64,000 bases of DNA. Origin: UBA4582 sp038106185 (lineage in GTDB: Bacteria > Pseudomonadota > Gammaproteobacteria > Pseudomonadales > Azotimanducaceae). Where the stretch lies: positions 1 to 64,000 of the forward strand of contig JAYODE010000002.1 of NCBI GenBank assembly GCA_038106185.1, given 5' to 3'. Every line of letters begins with the position of its first letter. The stretch's first letter is position 1. Positions 1-7,719 of this stretch are shown here, piece by piece. The position numbers were made by a program, and so were the translations under genes. A model generated the notes under the pieces. It worked only from the letters and a program-made list of their open reading frames with translations, was not told the origin of the DNA and did no database searches.

Positions 1-807
1 TTATCGACGCGAGAAGCATTGGAGGTTGCCGCGATTCGCTCCGTATCAAACAACAGCTTTGATCCTTCAAGCTGGGGCCAAAGACCCTTTCGCTCGCCCC
101 ATCACACGACCTCGTCCATCGCCTTGGTCGGAGGCAGCAGCCCGCCGCGGCCAGGGGAGATATCCCTGGCCCATCATGGCATCCTGTTTCTTGATGAGCT
201 TCCAGAATACTCACGACGGGTTCTGGAAGTTTTACGAGAGCCACTCGAATCTGGCCATATCATGATCAGCAGAGCCCAGTACCAGGTGTGCTATCCAGCG
301 AAGTTTCAACTGGTTGCCGCCATGAACGCTTGTCCCTGCGGCTACCATGGAGATGACCGAATCCAATGCCATTGCAGCCAGGAGCGTATTTTGGCCTATC
401 GGAACCGAGTCTCAGGTCCACTGTTAGATCGAATCGACCTGCATATCTCGGTGCCCAGCCTGAAGCGCGGATTACTTTCAAACCCAGATTATTCGCCTGA
501 TGAGCAGGAACAGGGATTAGCGACTGCTCAGGTACTGGCGGCGAGAACACTGATGTTGGCAAGGGCAGGCAAGGCCAATGCCCACCTGAGCAGCCCAGAG
601 GTTTTAAGAGATTGCAGAATTTCGCGTGCCGACAGCTCATTAATGGAGCGAGCCATGGAAAGGCTCGGACTTTCGGCGCGGGGCTATTTTAAAGTCTTGA
701 AAATCGCAAGGACTATTGCAGATCTTGCCGGCGAGGCCGATGTAGCGACCCCGCACCTGACAGAAGCGCTGGCATTTCGCCAGCTAGATCGCGGCATGAC
801 TAGTTAG
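1..807 (+). CDS. comM: ComM-type Mg-chelatase-like AAA+ ATPase, C-terminal part
   Basis: The reading frame is open from the window edge, so only about the last 268 residues are present and the N-terminal part lies outside. ComM is a hexameric AAA+ helicase that promotes branch migration during natural transformation. Seen here: the FRSPHHT segment, the Walker B-like ILFLDELPEY motif, the PCGYHGD and CHC cysteine cluster, and the LLDRIDLHI segment (sensor/arginine region) followed by the C-terminal Mg-chelatase helical domain with RGYFKVLKIARTIADL. All of these are typical of the YifB/ComM family. The gene converges on cytochrome c5 and the two stops overlap by 8 bp. dprA, another natural transformation gene, also lies in this window but is not adjacent. 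Confidence 0.93.
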   Translation, partial: LSTREALEVAAIRSVSNNSFDPSSWGQRPFRSPHHTTSSIALVGGSSPPRPGEISLAHHGILFLDELPEYSRRVLEVLREPLESGHIMISRAQYQVCYPAKFQLVAAMNACPCGYHGDDRIQCHCSQERILAYRNRVSGPLLDRIDLHISVPSLKRGLLSNPDYSPDEQEQGLATAQVLAARTLMLARAGKANAHLSSPEVLRDCRISRADSSLMERAMERLGLSARGYFKVLKIARTIADLAGEADVATPHLTEALAFRQLDRGMTS

Positions 808-1225
808 CTTTTTCCACCATGAAATCGACGACTGCTTTAAGGTCGTCGTCAGAGCAAGTGAAGCATAGACCTCGCGCCGGCATACCGGGGGCAAGACCAT
901 TGAATACGCTGGCATACAAGACGTCCATGCCTTTGCTGATACGTGGCGCCCACTCCGCCTTGTCGCCCATTTTCGGGGCGCCAGCCACGCCAATATTATG
1001 ACAGGTTGAACAACTCGCCTGATAAATAGCATCAGCACCGCCGCTTGCCGCGGTCGCTACGCCAGCCGCAGCGGTCGCCTGCTCGCACGACTCGCCTTGA
1101 ACACAGATACTACCGACCTTCTTAATTCGCTCGGCGACCTCTTTCTCCATTGTGCTGGCACTAACCGTCTGTACTAACATCGCTGCAAGCACGGCGATGG
1201 CCAATAGGATTTTTTCAATTTTCAC
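800..1225 (-). CDS. Cytochrome c5-like monohaem periplasmic cytochrome
   Basis: A 141-residue protein with an N-terminal signal peptide (hydrophobic residues about 5-23, cleavage near SAS) and a single haem-binding CSTCH motif at about residues 92-96. A methionine-rich stretch (GLAPGMPARG) supplies the likely distal axial Met, and two further cysteines (CFTC) follow, as in class I cytochrome c5. Such proteins carry electrons between respiratory complexes in the periplasm. The alanine/cysteine-rich linker between the signal peptide and the haem domain is usual for the family. It is on the opposite strand to comM and downstream of the IMP dehydrogenase gene. A perfect TATAAT lies about 40 bp upstream on the minus strand. 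Confidence 0.88.
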   Translation of the reverse strand: MKIEKILLAIAVLAAMLVQTVSASTMEKEVAERIKKVGSICVQGESCEQATAAAGVATAASGGADAIYQASCSTCHNIGVAGAPKMGDKAEWAPRISKGMDVLYASVFNGLAPGMPARGLCFTCSDDDLKAVVDFMVEKAN

Positions 1226-1263
1226 AAAGATGGTTCCCTAAATCGAGGTTGCGAGAGACCGCG

Positions 1264-1269
1264 ATTATA
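1264..1269 (-). promoter_or_regulatory. Possible -10 box upstream of cytochrome c5
   Basis: The minus strand reads TATAAT about 40 bp before the cytochrome c5 start. The region 17 bp further upstream is a T-run rather than a good -35 box, so this is only a candidate. Confidence 0.35.
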
Positions 1270-1306
1270 CATGACCGCTCACCAAAAAAAACACGACTCA
1301 ACGGCA

Positions 1307-2842
1307 CTAGCCCGAATTTCCCCAGCGACCCTCATCGTTTTCACGGCTGCGATTGAACTGGAAAACGCTGGAAGTACCGCCCTCGACCACCGACTGCTCT
1401 GAGACCAGCGTCAGAATTGCCTGCTCACGAAACTGTTCGAGATTCTCAGCACCCACATTAACCATGGTGCTGCGCAACTTATACAGGGTCGTTTCCAGGA
1501 CTTCAGCCAAGGGACCTGCCAGCGGTACAAAGGCATCTACGCCTTCTTCAAATACCATCTTACGGGTGCTCATGCCCTCGCTATAACGTTGCCAGTTCTG
1601 CGCACGCAGAGTTCCTTCGCCCCAATAGGGTTTAAAGACCTGACCATTAATTGAGGTTTTGGGGGTGGGGCTCTCTTCCGTGGTCGCGAAATAGCGCCCC
1701 ATCATCACAAAGTCGGCGCCCATGGCAAGGGCAACCACGATCTGCGTATCGTTACCCAGTCCACCGTCAGAACAGATGGGGATATAGCGTCCAGTTTCCT
1801 TGAAGTAGGCATCACGGCGTTCAGCTACCTCAAGCAACGCAGACGCCTGACCTCGACCGACGCCCTTTTGTTCTCGCGTAATACAGATAGATCCGCCGCC
1901 AATACCCACCTTGATAAAGTCAACACCGGGTCCTTGTACCAGGTAATCAAAACCTTCGGCAGAGACCACGTTGCCACCACCTATCACGACGTCATCACCA
2001 TAATTGTCTCGAATCCACTGGATACCTTCCATCTGGTACTCGGTAAAACCATCAGAGGAGTCGAAGCACAGCGCATCGGCACCAGCAGCGAGCAGGGCGG
2101 GGACTCGCTCTCGAAAATCGTGAGTGTTAATTGCAGCACCGACACACAAGCGTTTCGACTCATCCAGTAATTCATTGGGATGCCGACGATGATCTTCGTA
2201 GTCTTTTTTAAACACCAGCGCTGTGAGATGGCCTCGCTGGTCAACGACCGGCAAACAGTCTTTTTTGTGACGGTGCAAAAGCTCATTGGCCTCTCGCAGA
2301 CTAATGCCGTCTATTCCATGGATGACATCTTTGAATGGCGTCATATGCTCGCCTACGGCACGACTCAGATCGTCCTCATAAACCCAAAAATCCTTGTCAG
2401 TAATGATCCCTTCCAACTTGCCGGTCGCGCTGCCGTCATGGGTCACAGGCACCGTGGAGTGACCGGTGCTGGCCATCAGCGCCATGACCTCCTCCAGCGT
2501 CATGGTCGCGGTCGCGTTTGAATCGCTCTGTACGAACCCCGCTTTATGCGCTTTAACTTGACGCACCATTTCCGCCTGAGTATCGATCGCCTGCGAGCAG
2601 AAAATGAAACTCAAACCACCCTGACGCGCCAAAGCAATCGACAATCGAGTGCCTGACACGGCTTGCATACAGGCTGAGACGACCGGCACGTTGATCTTAA
2701 AACGCTTTTGAGTCGATTTCCCCAGCGCTGCCAGTGGCGTCGAAAGGTCGACCAGATCCGCCCTTTGGCCTTTTCGAGTCAGTCTCGGGATTAGCAAGTA
2801 TTCCGAGAAAGTCCGAGAAATATCGTCAAGAATCTTCGCCAT
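1307..2842 (-). CDS. IMP dehydrogenase, Tritrichomonas-like subtype
   Basis: A 511-residue IMP dehydrogenase (IMP + NAD+ to XMP, the committed step of GTP synthesis). The order is a TIM-barrel start, two CBS domains at about residues 105-225, and the rest of the barrel. The catalytic cysteine is Cys320 in GIGGGSICITREQKG, the substrate loop contains CSDGG at about 357-361, and the mobile flap has the Arg419-Tyr420 pair in NWQRY. The exact forms MAK...EYLLIP, INT.DFRERVPAL, ICITREQKG.GRGQ and YWGEG..RA.NWQRY match what I recall of the Tritrichomonas foetus enzyme far better than the E. coli GuaB pattern (GPGSICTTR). It stands alone, with no guaA next to it. A canonical guaB may exist elsewhere in the genome. 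All catalytic residues are present, so it should be active. Confidence 0.88.
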   Translation of the reverse strand: MAKILDDISRTFSEYLLIPRLTRKGQRADLVDLSTPLAALGKSTQKRFKINVPVVSACMQAVSGTRLSIALARQGGLSFIFCSQAIDTQAEMVRQVKAHKAGFVQSDSNATATMTLEEVMALMASTGHSTVPVTHDGSATGKLEGIITDKDFWVYEDDLSRAVGEHMTPFKDVIHGIDGISLREANELLHRHKKDCLPVVDQRGHLTALVFKKDYEDHRRHPNELLDESKRLCVGAAINTHDFRERVPALLAAGADALCFDSSDGFTEYQMEGIQWIRDNYGDDVVIGGGNVVSAEGFDYLVQGPGVDFIKVGIGGGSICITREQKGVGRGQASALLEVAERRDAYFKETGRYIPICSDGGLGNDTQIVVALAMGADFVMMGRYFATTEESPTPKTSINGQVFKPYWGEGTLRAQNWQRYSEGMSTRKMVFEEGVDAFVPLAGPLAEVLETTLYKLRSTMVNVGAENLEQFREQAILTLVSEQSVVEGGTSSVFQFNRSRENDEGRWGNSG

Positions 2843-2895
2843 CTAGAGCTCCAAAATATGCGGCATACGCCCTGCGCAATCGCAGTTCGTGCTAT

Positions 2896-3054
2896 GTTTT
2901 TCAAGATCAGTTNNNNNNNNNNNNNNNNNNNNNNNNNNNNNNNNNNNNNNNNNNNNNNNNNNNNNNNNNNNNNNNNNNNNNNNNNNNNNNNNNNNNNNNN
3001 NNNNNNNNNNNNGTTTTTCAAGATCAGTTTTTCAAGATAAGTGTTTTCAGGATT
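2896..3054. repeat. 14-bp tandem repeat flanking an assembly gap
   Basis: The unit GTTTTTCAAGATCA occurs at 2896-2909, again directly after the gap at 3013-3026, then as GTTTTTCAAGATAA (3027-3040) and a decayed GTGTTTTCAGGATT (3041-3054). The gap is therefore inside a tandem array whose copy number was not resolved. The rest of the 578-bp stretch between the IMP dehydrogenase and the ihfB-like gene (2843-3420) holds no convincing reading frame. Confidence 0.8.
2913..3012. other. Assembly gap (100 N)
   Basis: Exactly 100 undetermined bases, the usual placeholder for a gap of unknown size. Both flanks carry the same 17-bp sequence, so the true gap is probably a whole number of 14-bp repeat units. 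Confidence 0.97.
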
Positions 3055-3343
3055 AAAAGGCAGGCGCGCAGGGAGGTTGCGGGTAGCAACGCTGGATAAC
3101 TTCTATATCGAACCCGGTTACAGAGCTCGACAAACCTATTGGATTTCGCCATAGCGAATTCTAGGCGAATATTCTGACCGATTCAATGCAGGACTCTGAT
3201 AATCCCGAAAGCTCGCTCTTTCAGGGCGGCGTGCCATAAGATGCCTTAAGGCGTATAACAGAGCCACGCTTGAGACGCACAATACCGGTGATGTCGCTGT
3301 GCTTGGCCGTTAAGTCTTCACTTGAATGAAGAGATTTAAAGTA

Positions 3344-3371
3344 TTGATATTAGAGGTAAAACTTGTACTAT
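3344..3371 (+). promoter_or_regulatory. Possible promoter of the ihfB-like gene
   Basis: TTGATA at 3344-3349 and TACTAT at 3366-3371 are separated by 16 bp, 50 bp before the start codon. The match is moderate and only by eye. Confidence 0.4.
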
Positions 3372-3420
3372 ATGGGTTTTGCTGCCACCTACTCACGACC
3401 CTTAGTCCAGTGCGCTGAAT

Positions 3421-3720
3421 ATGAACAAATCAGAACTCATCAAGCGAATGTGCGACAAGCTGGATCAATTGACCAGCCGCGACGTCGACCTGGCAGTACA
3501 GACGATCCTTAACATCATGTCTGAATCCCTTGCAGAGGGCGAGCGCATTGAAATTCGCGGTTTCGGCACCTTTTCGAATCACTACCGCAAGCCCAGATCG
3601 GTACGTAATCCGAAGACCGGAGAGGTCGGCATCAGTAAGCCAGGTAAGTATGTGCCTCACTTCAAACCGGGCAAGGAGCTTAAACGTCGAGTTGACGACG
3701 CCAAAGATCCCCACGTCTGA
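3421..3720 (+). CDS. ihfB: Integration host factor beta-like DNA-bending protein
   Basis: A 99-residue protein of the HU/IHF family, which binds the minor groove and bends DNA as a dimer. The opening MNKSELIKRM, the central GERIEIRGFGTFS and the beta-arm and tail segments RNPKTGE and GKYVPHFKPGKEL fit IHF-beta better than HU or IHF-alpha. The proline at the arm tip that intercalates DNA falls in the NPKTG segment. IhfB is normally encoded next to rpsA, but here its neighbours are a repeat-containing non-coding stretch upstream and a convergent acyl-CoA synthetase-like gene. A diverged second copy is therefore possible. The C-terminus (VDDAKDPHV) is a few residues longer than in E. coli. Confidence 0.85.
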   Translation: MNKSELIKRMCDKLDQLTSRDVDLAVQTILNIMSESLAEGERIEIRGFGTFSNHYRKPRSVRNPKTGEVGISKPGKYVPHFKPGKELKRRVDDAKDPHV

Positions 3721-3734
3721 CGACACCCAACTCG

Positions 3735-5327
3735 CTATTTGTTCAGGTCCTCATTTTCCAGCCCTTGCGCCAACTGGTGTTTGAGTATTTTGCCAGAAGG
3801 GGCTGTTGGTAGTTGCTGTCTAATCAACACCCTGCTGGGTAATTTATAACCTGCCAGGTAGTCTCGGGCATAGCGAAGCAGGGCTTCCGCATCGATCACT
3901 TTGCCTTCCACCGGCTGGACATAAGCGACGATTTCTTCATCTCCATCTATTTTTCTTCCCAATACCGCACACAAGCTCACGTCCGGGTGACTGACAAGCA
4001 CCGCCTCTACCTCTGGCGGGTAAACGTTAAAGCCAGACCGAATGATCAATTCTTTGGTTCTGCCGGCGATATTGATCGCACCAGAAGGATCTTGAAACAC
4101 CAGATCTGCCGTGTTGAACCAGCCATCCCTGATCACTTCTGCGGTCAATTCCGGCTTTCGAAAGTAACCCTTCATTATATTTGGGCCCTTGACCCACAAC
4201 TCACCGATATCTCCATCGTCAACGGCTTGGCCATCCTGACTCAGCAATTTGATCTCGACACCGGGTAAACAATAACCCACCGAGCAATTTGCCAGGGGCG
4301 CATAGAGTCGCGTTTGACTGATGGTGGGTCCAGTCTCCGTAAGCCCATAGCCATTATGCAGCGGCATACCAAAGGTTGACTCGATGCGCGCTTTTAAATC
4401 TGGATCCAGGGGTGCACCGCCAGAGTACATAAAGCGCAACTGACCAGGTTGCCAGTCTCCCCGCTGCGCCAGCACCTCAAGCATCATGGCGTACATGGTC
4501 GGAACACCCAAAAAGCCCACAATCCGACCTTCTTCGATGGCACTTAGCGTTGCCACTGCAGAGAACCTAGGTACCAGATGGACGCAACCGCCGCTGAACA
4601 ACACAGAGCAGCTGACAGCTGACAGCCCAAACACATGGGACATGGGCAGAACACAATAAATGTTATCGCCAGGGCCAATACCACGCAGCCGGCCTGAAAT
4701 AAACGCAATGAACGAGAGGTTCTGGTGGGTCAGCATGACGCCTTTGGGCGTACCTGTCGTACCGGTCGTATAAATCATCGCCAGAACCTGCTTTGCAGGA
4801 TCGTCGATCACGACTTCAGGCTCGCTGTTACGTGGCGCGGTGCAGGCAATATCGCCAAAACTGGTCGTCACCGGCATGGCATTCAGGCGCACCCCATGAG
4901 CGGCCGCCTCCGCAGATTTTGAGGTGGTGATGATCATGCGCGGATCACAGTCTGCTGCGATCAAATCGATTTCTCGATCTGACAAGCGCGCGTTTATCAC
5001 TGCGGCGATGCCATCAAGCTCGCTGAGAGCCAAAAAGAGCACCATTAAGGCAATCCCGTTTTCCGCCACCAGCATCACTCTGTCGCCCGCACGGACGCCC
5101 CGCTGAACGAGCAGAGCCTTGGCCTCGGCAACTCGGAAGCCTAATTGACTATAAGTGACATTCTGATCCGCTTCTTGAAGGGCAATAGCTTCAGGGGTTT
5201 TTTCAATCCAGGAGAGAATTTGATGGCTTAATCGCCGAGGTAATCTGGAAAGTATCTCCTCTGACCGGCAACCAACAACGATTTCATCCTCGATCTTGAT
5301 CTCCGCGATTGTCAGCGCGCTCATCAA
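3735..5327 (-). CDS. Acyl-CoA synthetase family (AMP-forming) ligase
   Basis: A 530-residue member of the ANL adenylate-forming superfamily, which activates a carboxylic acid with ATP and usually passes it to CoA. Visible core motifs in order: the P-loop YTTGTTGTPKGVMLTH (about 187-202), the A5 motif NGYGLTETGP, the hinge-region DGWFNTADL, the A8 motif GRTKELIIRSGFNVYP, and the C-terminal catalytic lysine in PSGKILKHQL. No signal peptide is present, so it is cytoplasmic. The substrate cannot be read from sequence; medium- or long-chain fatty acid is the default guess. Its ATG overlaps the dsbA stop (ATGA), so it is translationally coupled to a periplasmic oxidoreductase gene, an uncommon pairing. 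Confidence 0.85.
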   Translation of the reverse strand: MMSALTIAEIKIEDEIVVGCRSEEILSRLPRRLSHQILSWIEKTPEAIALQEADQNVTYSQLGFRVAEAKALLVQRGVRAGDRVMLVAENGIALMVLFLALSELDGIAAVINARLSDREIDLIAADCDPRMIITTSKSAEAAAHGVRLNAMPVTTSFGDIACTAPRNSEPEVVIDDPAKQVLAMIYTTGTTGTPKGVMLTHQNLSFIAFISGRLRGIGPGDNIYCVLPMSHVFGLSAVSCSVLFSGGCVHLVPRFSAVATLSAIEEGRIVGFLGVPTMYAMMLEVLAQRGDWQPGQLRFMYSGGAPLDPDLKARIESTFGMPLHNGYGLTETGPTISQTRLYAPLANCSVGYCLPGVEIKLLSQDGQAVDDGDIGELWVKGPNIMKGYFRKPELTAEVIRDGWFNTADLVFQDPSGAINIAGRTKELIIRSGFNVYPPEVEAVLVSHPDVSLCAVLGRKIDGDEEIVAYVQPVEGKVIDAEALLRYARDYLAGYKLPSRVLIRQQLPTAPSGKILKHQLAQGLENEDLNK

Positions 5328-6075
5328 CTGACGGGTTGCTGCGTTGCACGAACTTTCTCGTTAAGCTCCCGTTCTTTTTTAATCAAGTAGTCGGCGATCC
5401 GTAGCATCTCCGCGCTGCTACCTGCCATGGAGCCTTCGATACGATATTTGCCGTTGACTATGATTGCAGGAACGCCGCCTGATCGATAGGCGCGCCCTTT
5501 GGCTGCCGCCTGCTGCAGGCTCGCGTTTACACCAAAGGAGCTGTAAGTGCGCGCGAAAGCCATAGGATCAATGCCCATTTCTTCGAAAAAACCCGCCATT
5601 TTCTCCGGGTTGTTCAAGGGTCTGCGCTTGTTATGAATGGCATCGAACAGGGGTACATGAATCTGGTCCAGAACCTTCAATGCTTGGGCTGTCAGGTAGG
5701 TCTGTGCATACACTTCATAGTCTTTGTTCCAGATGGCAGGAGTTCGAACGAACTCAACGTCAGAAGCAAGACCCTGCTTCCAGGCTCCAATCAAGGGTTC
5801 AAACTGATAGCAATGGGGACAGCCATAGGAAAAGTACTCAGCCACCTCGATCTTGTCAGCGACGCGAGTTTTAATCGGAATTGGCAACGCCACATAATGG
5901 GTCCCTTCCTCATATNNNNNNNNNNNNNNNNNNNNNNNNNNNNNNNNNNNNNNNNNNNNNNNNNNNNNNNNNNNNNNNNNNNNNNNNNNNNNNNNNNNNN
6001 NNNNNNNNNNNNNNNACTAGTTGCCGAAGCAAAGGCCAGCGACAATAAGATCGCCCGAAAAATAAGCTTAATCAT
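5324..6075 (-). CDS. dsbA: Thiol:disulfide interchange protein DsbA, interrupted by an assembly gap
   Basis: Periplasmic oxidase that inserts disulfide bonds into exported proteins. The N-terminus (MIKLIFRAILLSLAFASA, from 6075) is a signal peptide; after the gap the mature protein continues as YEEGTHYV and carries the CPHC active site in YGCPHCYQFEP and the cis-proline loop GGVPAIIVNGKY. The flanks total 60 and 592 bases, so an intact frame needs a gap length of 3n+2, which 100 is not; the placeholder therefore creates a false frame break. By comparison with Pseudomonas DsbA only about a dozen residues should be missing. It lies between cytochrome c4 and the ligase, as in the c4-dsbA arrangement of Pseudomonas. 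Confidence 0.9.
5916..6015. other. Assembly gap (100 N) inside dsbA
   Basis: Exactly 100 undetermined bases between the DsbA signal peptide and the mature domain. No repeat is visible on either flank, unlike the other two gaps. The true length is probably much shorter than 100. Confidence 0.97.
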
Positions 6076-6099
6076 ATTCCGTCCATTTCTGCTTGAAGG

Positions 6100-6705
6100 C
6101 TATTTTCTGAGTCCACGTATATAGCTGGAAACAGCCTTGATTTCTTGATCACTTAGGTCCATCGCGTTGAGTCGCATCATTTGGCTGTCGCCATCGTTAT
6201 GACGCTCTCCACTTCGAAAAGATCTGAGCTGTGCCTCGGTATAATCCGGCCATTGGCCGGCAAGCATGGGGAAACCAGCGGCGGCATTGCCTTGGCCCGT
6301 CGGTGAATGACATGCGGTACAGGCAGCAATCTGCTTGCGCGCCACGCCTGCTCTGTAAATGGTTTCACCCTGCGCTAACAAGGCCGGATCTGCAGCGCCA
6401 CCGGCAGCAGTCTGAGCCGCATAATAGGCGGCGACATCCAACATGTCCTGCTCCGAGTAGTTATCCAAAATACCGGTCATCAGAACGGCAGCCCGGTTTC
6501 CCGACTTAATGTCCTTCAACTGCTTAACCAAATATCTTTGTCCTTGACCCGCCAAGCTGGGAAAAGCACCCGCTGAGCTGTTACCATCCTGGCCGTGGCA
6601 GGCGGCACAGACAGCCGATAGAGCCTTGCCTTGCTGGGGGTCCCCGGCGGCAAATACATAAGTTGATGCCAAGGTAATCATAAGTCCCACTAATATTCTA
6701 AACAT
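6100..6705 (-). CDS. Cytochrome c4, dihaem
   Basis: A 201-residue periplasmic electron carrier that delivers electrons to terminal oxidases. The signal peptide MFRILVGLMITLASTYVFA is followed by two homologous cytochrome c domains, each with a CXXCH motif (CAACHG and CTACHS) and a downstream methionine ligand (VLMTGIL and SQMMRLNAMDL). I chose the ATG at 6705 because it begins the signal peptide and follows an AGGGAA ribosome site; an upstream in-frame ATG would add 30 residues before it. The gene leads a likely operon c4-dsbA-ligase with a good promoter at 6762-6790. Confidence 0.93.
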   Translation of the reverse strand: MFRILVGLMITLASTYVFAAGDPQQGKALSAVCAACHGQDGNSSAGAFPSLAGQGQRYLVKQLKDIKSGNRAAVLMTGILDNYSEQDMLDVAAYYAAQTAAGGAADPALLAQGETIYRAGVARKQIAACTACHSPTGQGNAAAGFPMLAGQWPDYTEAQLRSFRSGERHNDGDSQMMRLNAMDLSDQEIKAVSSYIRGLRK

Positions 6706-6761
6706 GAGTTTCCCTAAAAAAACTAAATACAGGATGAGCGGTGTTAACATAGACGCGCAAG

Positions 6762-6790
6762 TATATAACAAACTTAGCCGGAAGGCCCAA
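6762..6790 (-). promoter_or_regulatory. Sigma70-type promoter of the c4-dsbA operon
   Basis: The minus strand has TTGGGC (6790-6785) and TATATA (6767-6762) with a 17-bp spacer, about 57 bp before the cytochrome c4 start. It lies in the divergent interval shared with engB. Confidence 0.55.
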
Positions 6791-6812
6791 GTCACATAGC
6801 AGCAAATATATC

Positions 6813-7505
6813 GTGAATATGCCAGAACCGATAATAAATCGCGCCAATATCAGCCTCGAGACTATCCAGTTTCTGAAAAGCGCCGCGAAACTCAGTCAAT
6901 GCCCGTCAGATCACGGCCTTGAAGTCGCCTTCTGTGGTCGCTCAAATGCCGGAAAATCCAGTGCAATCAACTATCTGACCGGCCTTAACAAACTGGCTCG
7001 AACCAGCAAGACGCCAGGGCGTACCCAACTGATCAACTTTTTCAGCGTATCCGATCAATTTCGATTGGTGGACTTACCTGGTTATGGCTATGCCAAGGTA
7101 CCCACCGCACTGAAGCGAGACTGGCATGAGAATATCGACAACTATCTGCGTCACCGCGGCTCTTTATGCGGGCTGGTATTATTGATGGATATTCGCCATC
7201 CGTTAAAGCCTTTTGATCGGACCATGCTCGACTGGTGCACTGGCGCAGAGATGCCATTGCATATTCTTCTGACCAAATGCGACAAGCTCAAACGTGGCGC
7301 TCAACAGGCTGCCTTGCTGCAGGTCAAACGTGAGGTCGGCAAACTCGCCAGCATTCAACTCTTCTCGTCGACACAGAAGGTTGGTCAGAAAATCCTTTTG
7401 AATCAATTAGCCGATTGGCTGGCTGCGGGCGGGTCTGAACGAGCCGGACCCAGAAATAACCTGCAACAGATTGACGCAGAAGGCGACGGGGACGAGCCGC
7501 AATAG
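6813..7505 (+). CDS. engB: Ribosome biogenesis GTPase EngB/YihA
   Basis: A 230-residue essential GTPase of the TrmE-Era-EngA-EngB-Septin family, involved in ribosome assembly and hence cell division. G1 is GRSNAGKSS (about 42-50), G2 includes KTPGRTQ, G3 is DLPGYG, G4 is TKCDKL and G5 is FSSTQK. The start is GTG at 6813, with ATG at 6819 as an alternative. A 20-residue acidic tail extends beyond the E. coli length. It converges on polA across a 566-bp non-coding interval, the same gene arrangement as in E. coli and Pseudomonas. Confidence 0.93.
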   Translation: MNMPEPIINRANISLETIQFLKSAAKLSQCPSDHGLEVAFCGRSNAGKSSAINYLTGLNKLARTSKTPGRTQLINFFSVSDQFRLVDLPGYGYAKVPTALKRDWHENIDNYLRHRGSLCGLVLLMDIRHPLKPFDRTMLDWCTGAEMPLHILLTKCDKLKRGAQQAALLQVKREVGKLASIQLFSSTQKVGQKILLNQLADWLAAGGSERAGPRNNLQQIDAEGDGDEPQ

Positions 7506-7615
7506 ACAAGCCTGTCAAGAGGTGAATAGCTGGTAGTGACTGACTGGAAAAGATCGGGAAAGACTGGTTAGCGACCGCTGGTCTTCGCTGAGGCGAAGCA
7601 CTTCTGGTAAAAAAC

Positions 7616-7683
7616 CTAAAATTAAAAGCTTCGAGTTAAAAGCTTGAGTAAAAAGCTTAAAGTAAAAAAAGGAGTAAAAAAAA
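7616..7683. repeat. Degenerate AT-rich repeats around AAAAGCTT
   Basis: Three imperfect copies of a 13-14 bp unit, TTAAAAGCTTCGAG, TTAAAAGCTTGAG and TAAAAAGCTTAAAG, run into A-rich remnants and end in the A8 tract that serves as the U-tract of the minus-strand terminator. They may have grown by slippage. Confidence 0.55.
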
Positions 7684-7719
7684 GCCCTGGTCACCTTTGG
7701 GGGAGGGTGTGACCAGGGC
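7676..7719 (-). terminator. Rho-independent terminator downstream of polA
   Basis: On the minus strand a perfect 11-bp stem (GCCCTGGTCAC with GTGACCAGGGC, 7719-7709 and 7694-7684) has a 14-nt loop and is followed by eight U residues (7683-7676). It would end polA transcripts or a separate small RNA. Confidence 0.88.

Noticed and set aside
2734..3099. Reading frames running through the N run at 2913-3012
   Set aside because: They exist only because N is translated as X, and they resemble no protein.
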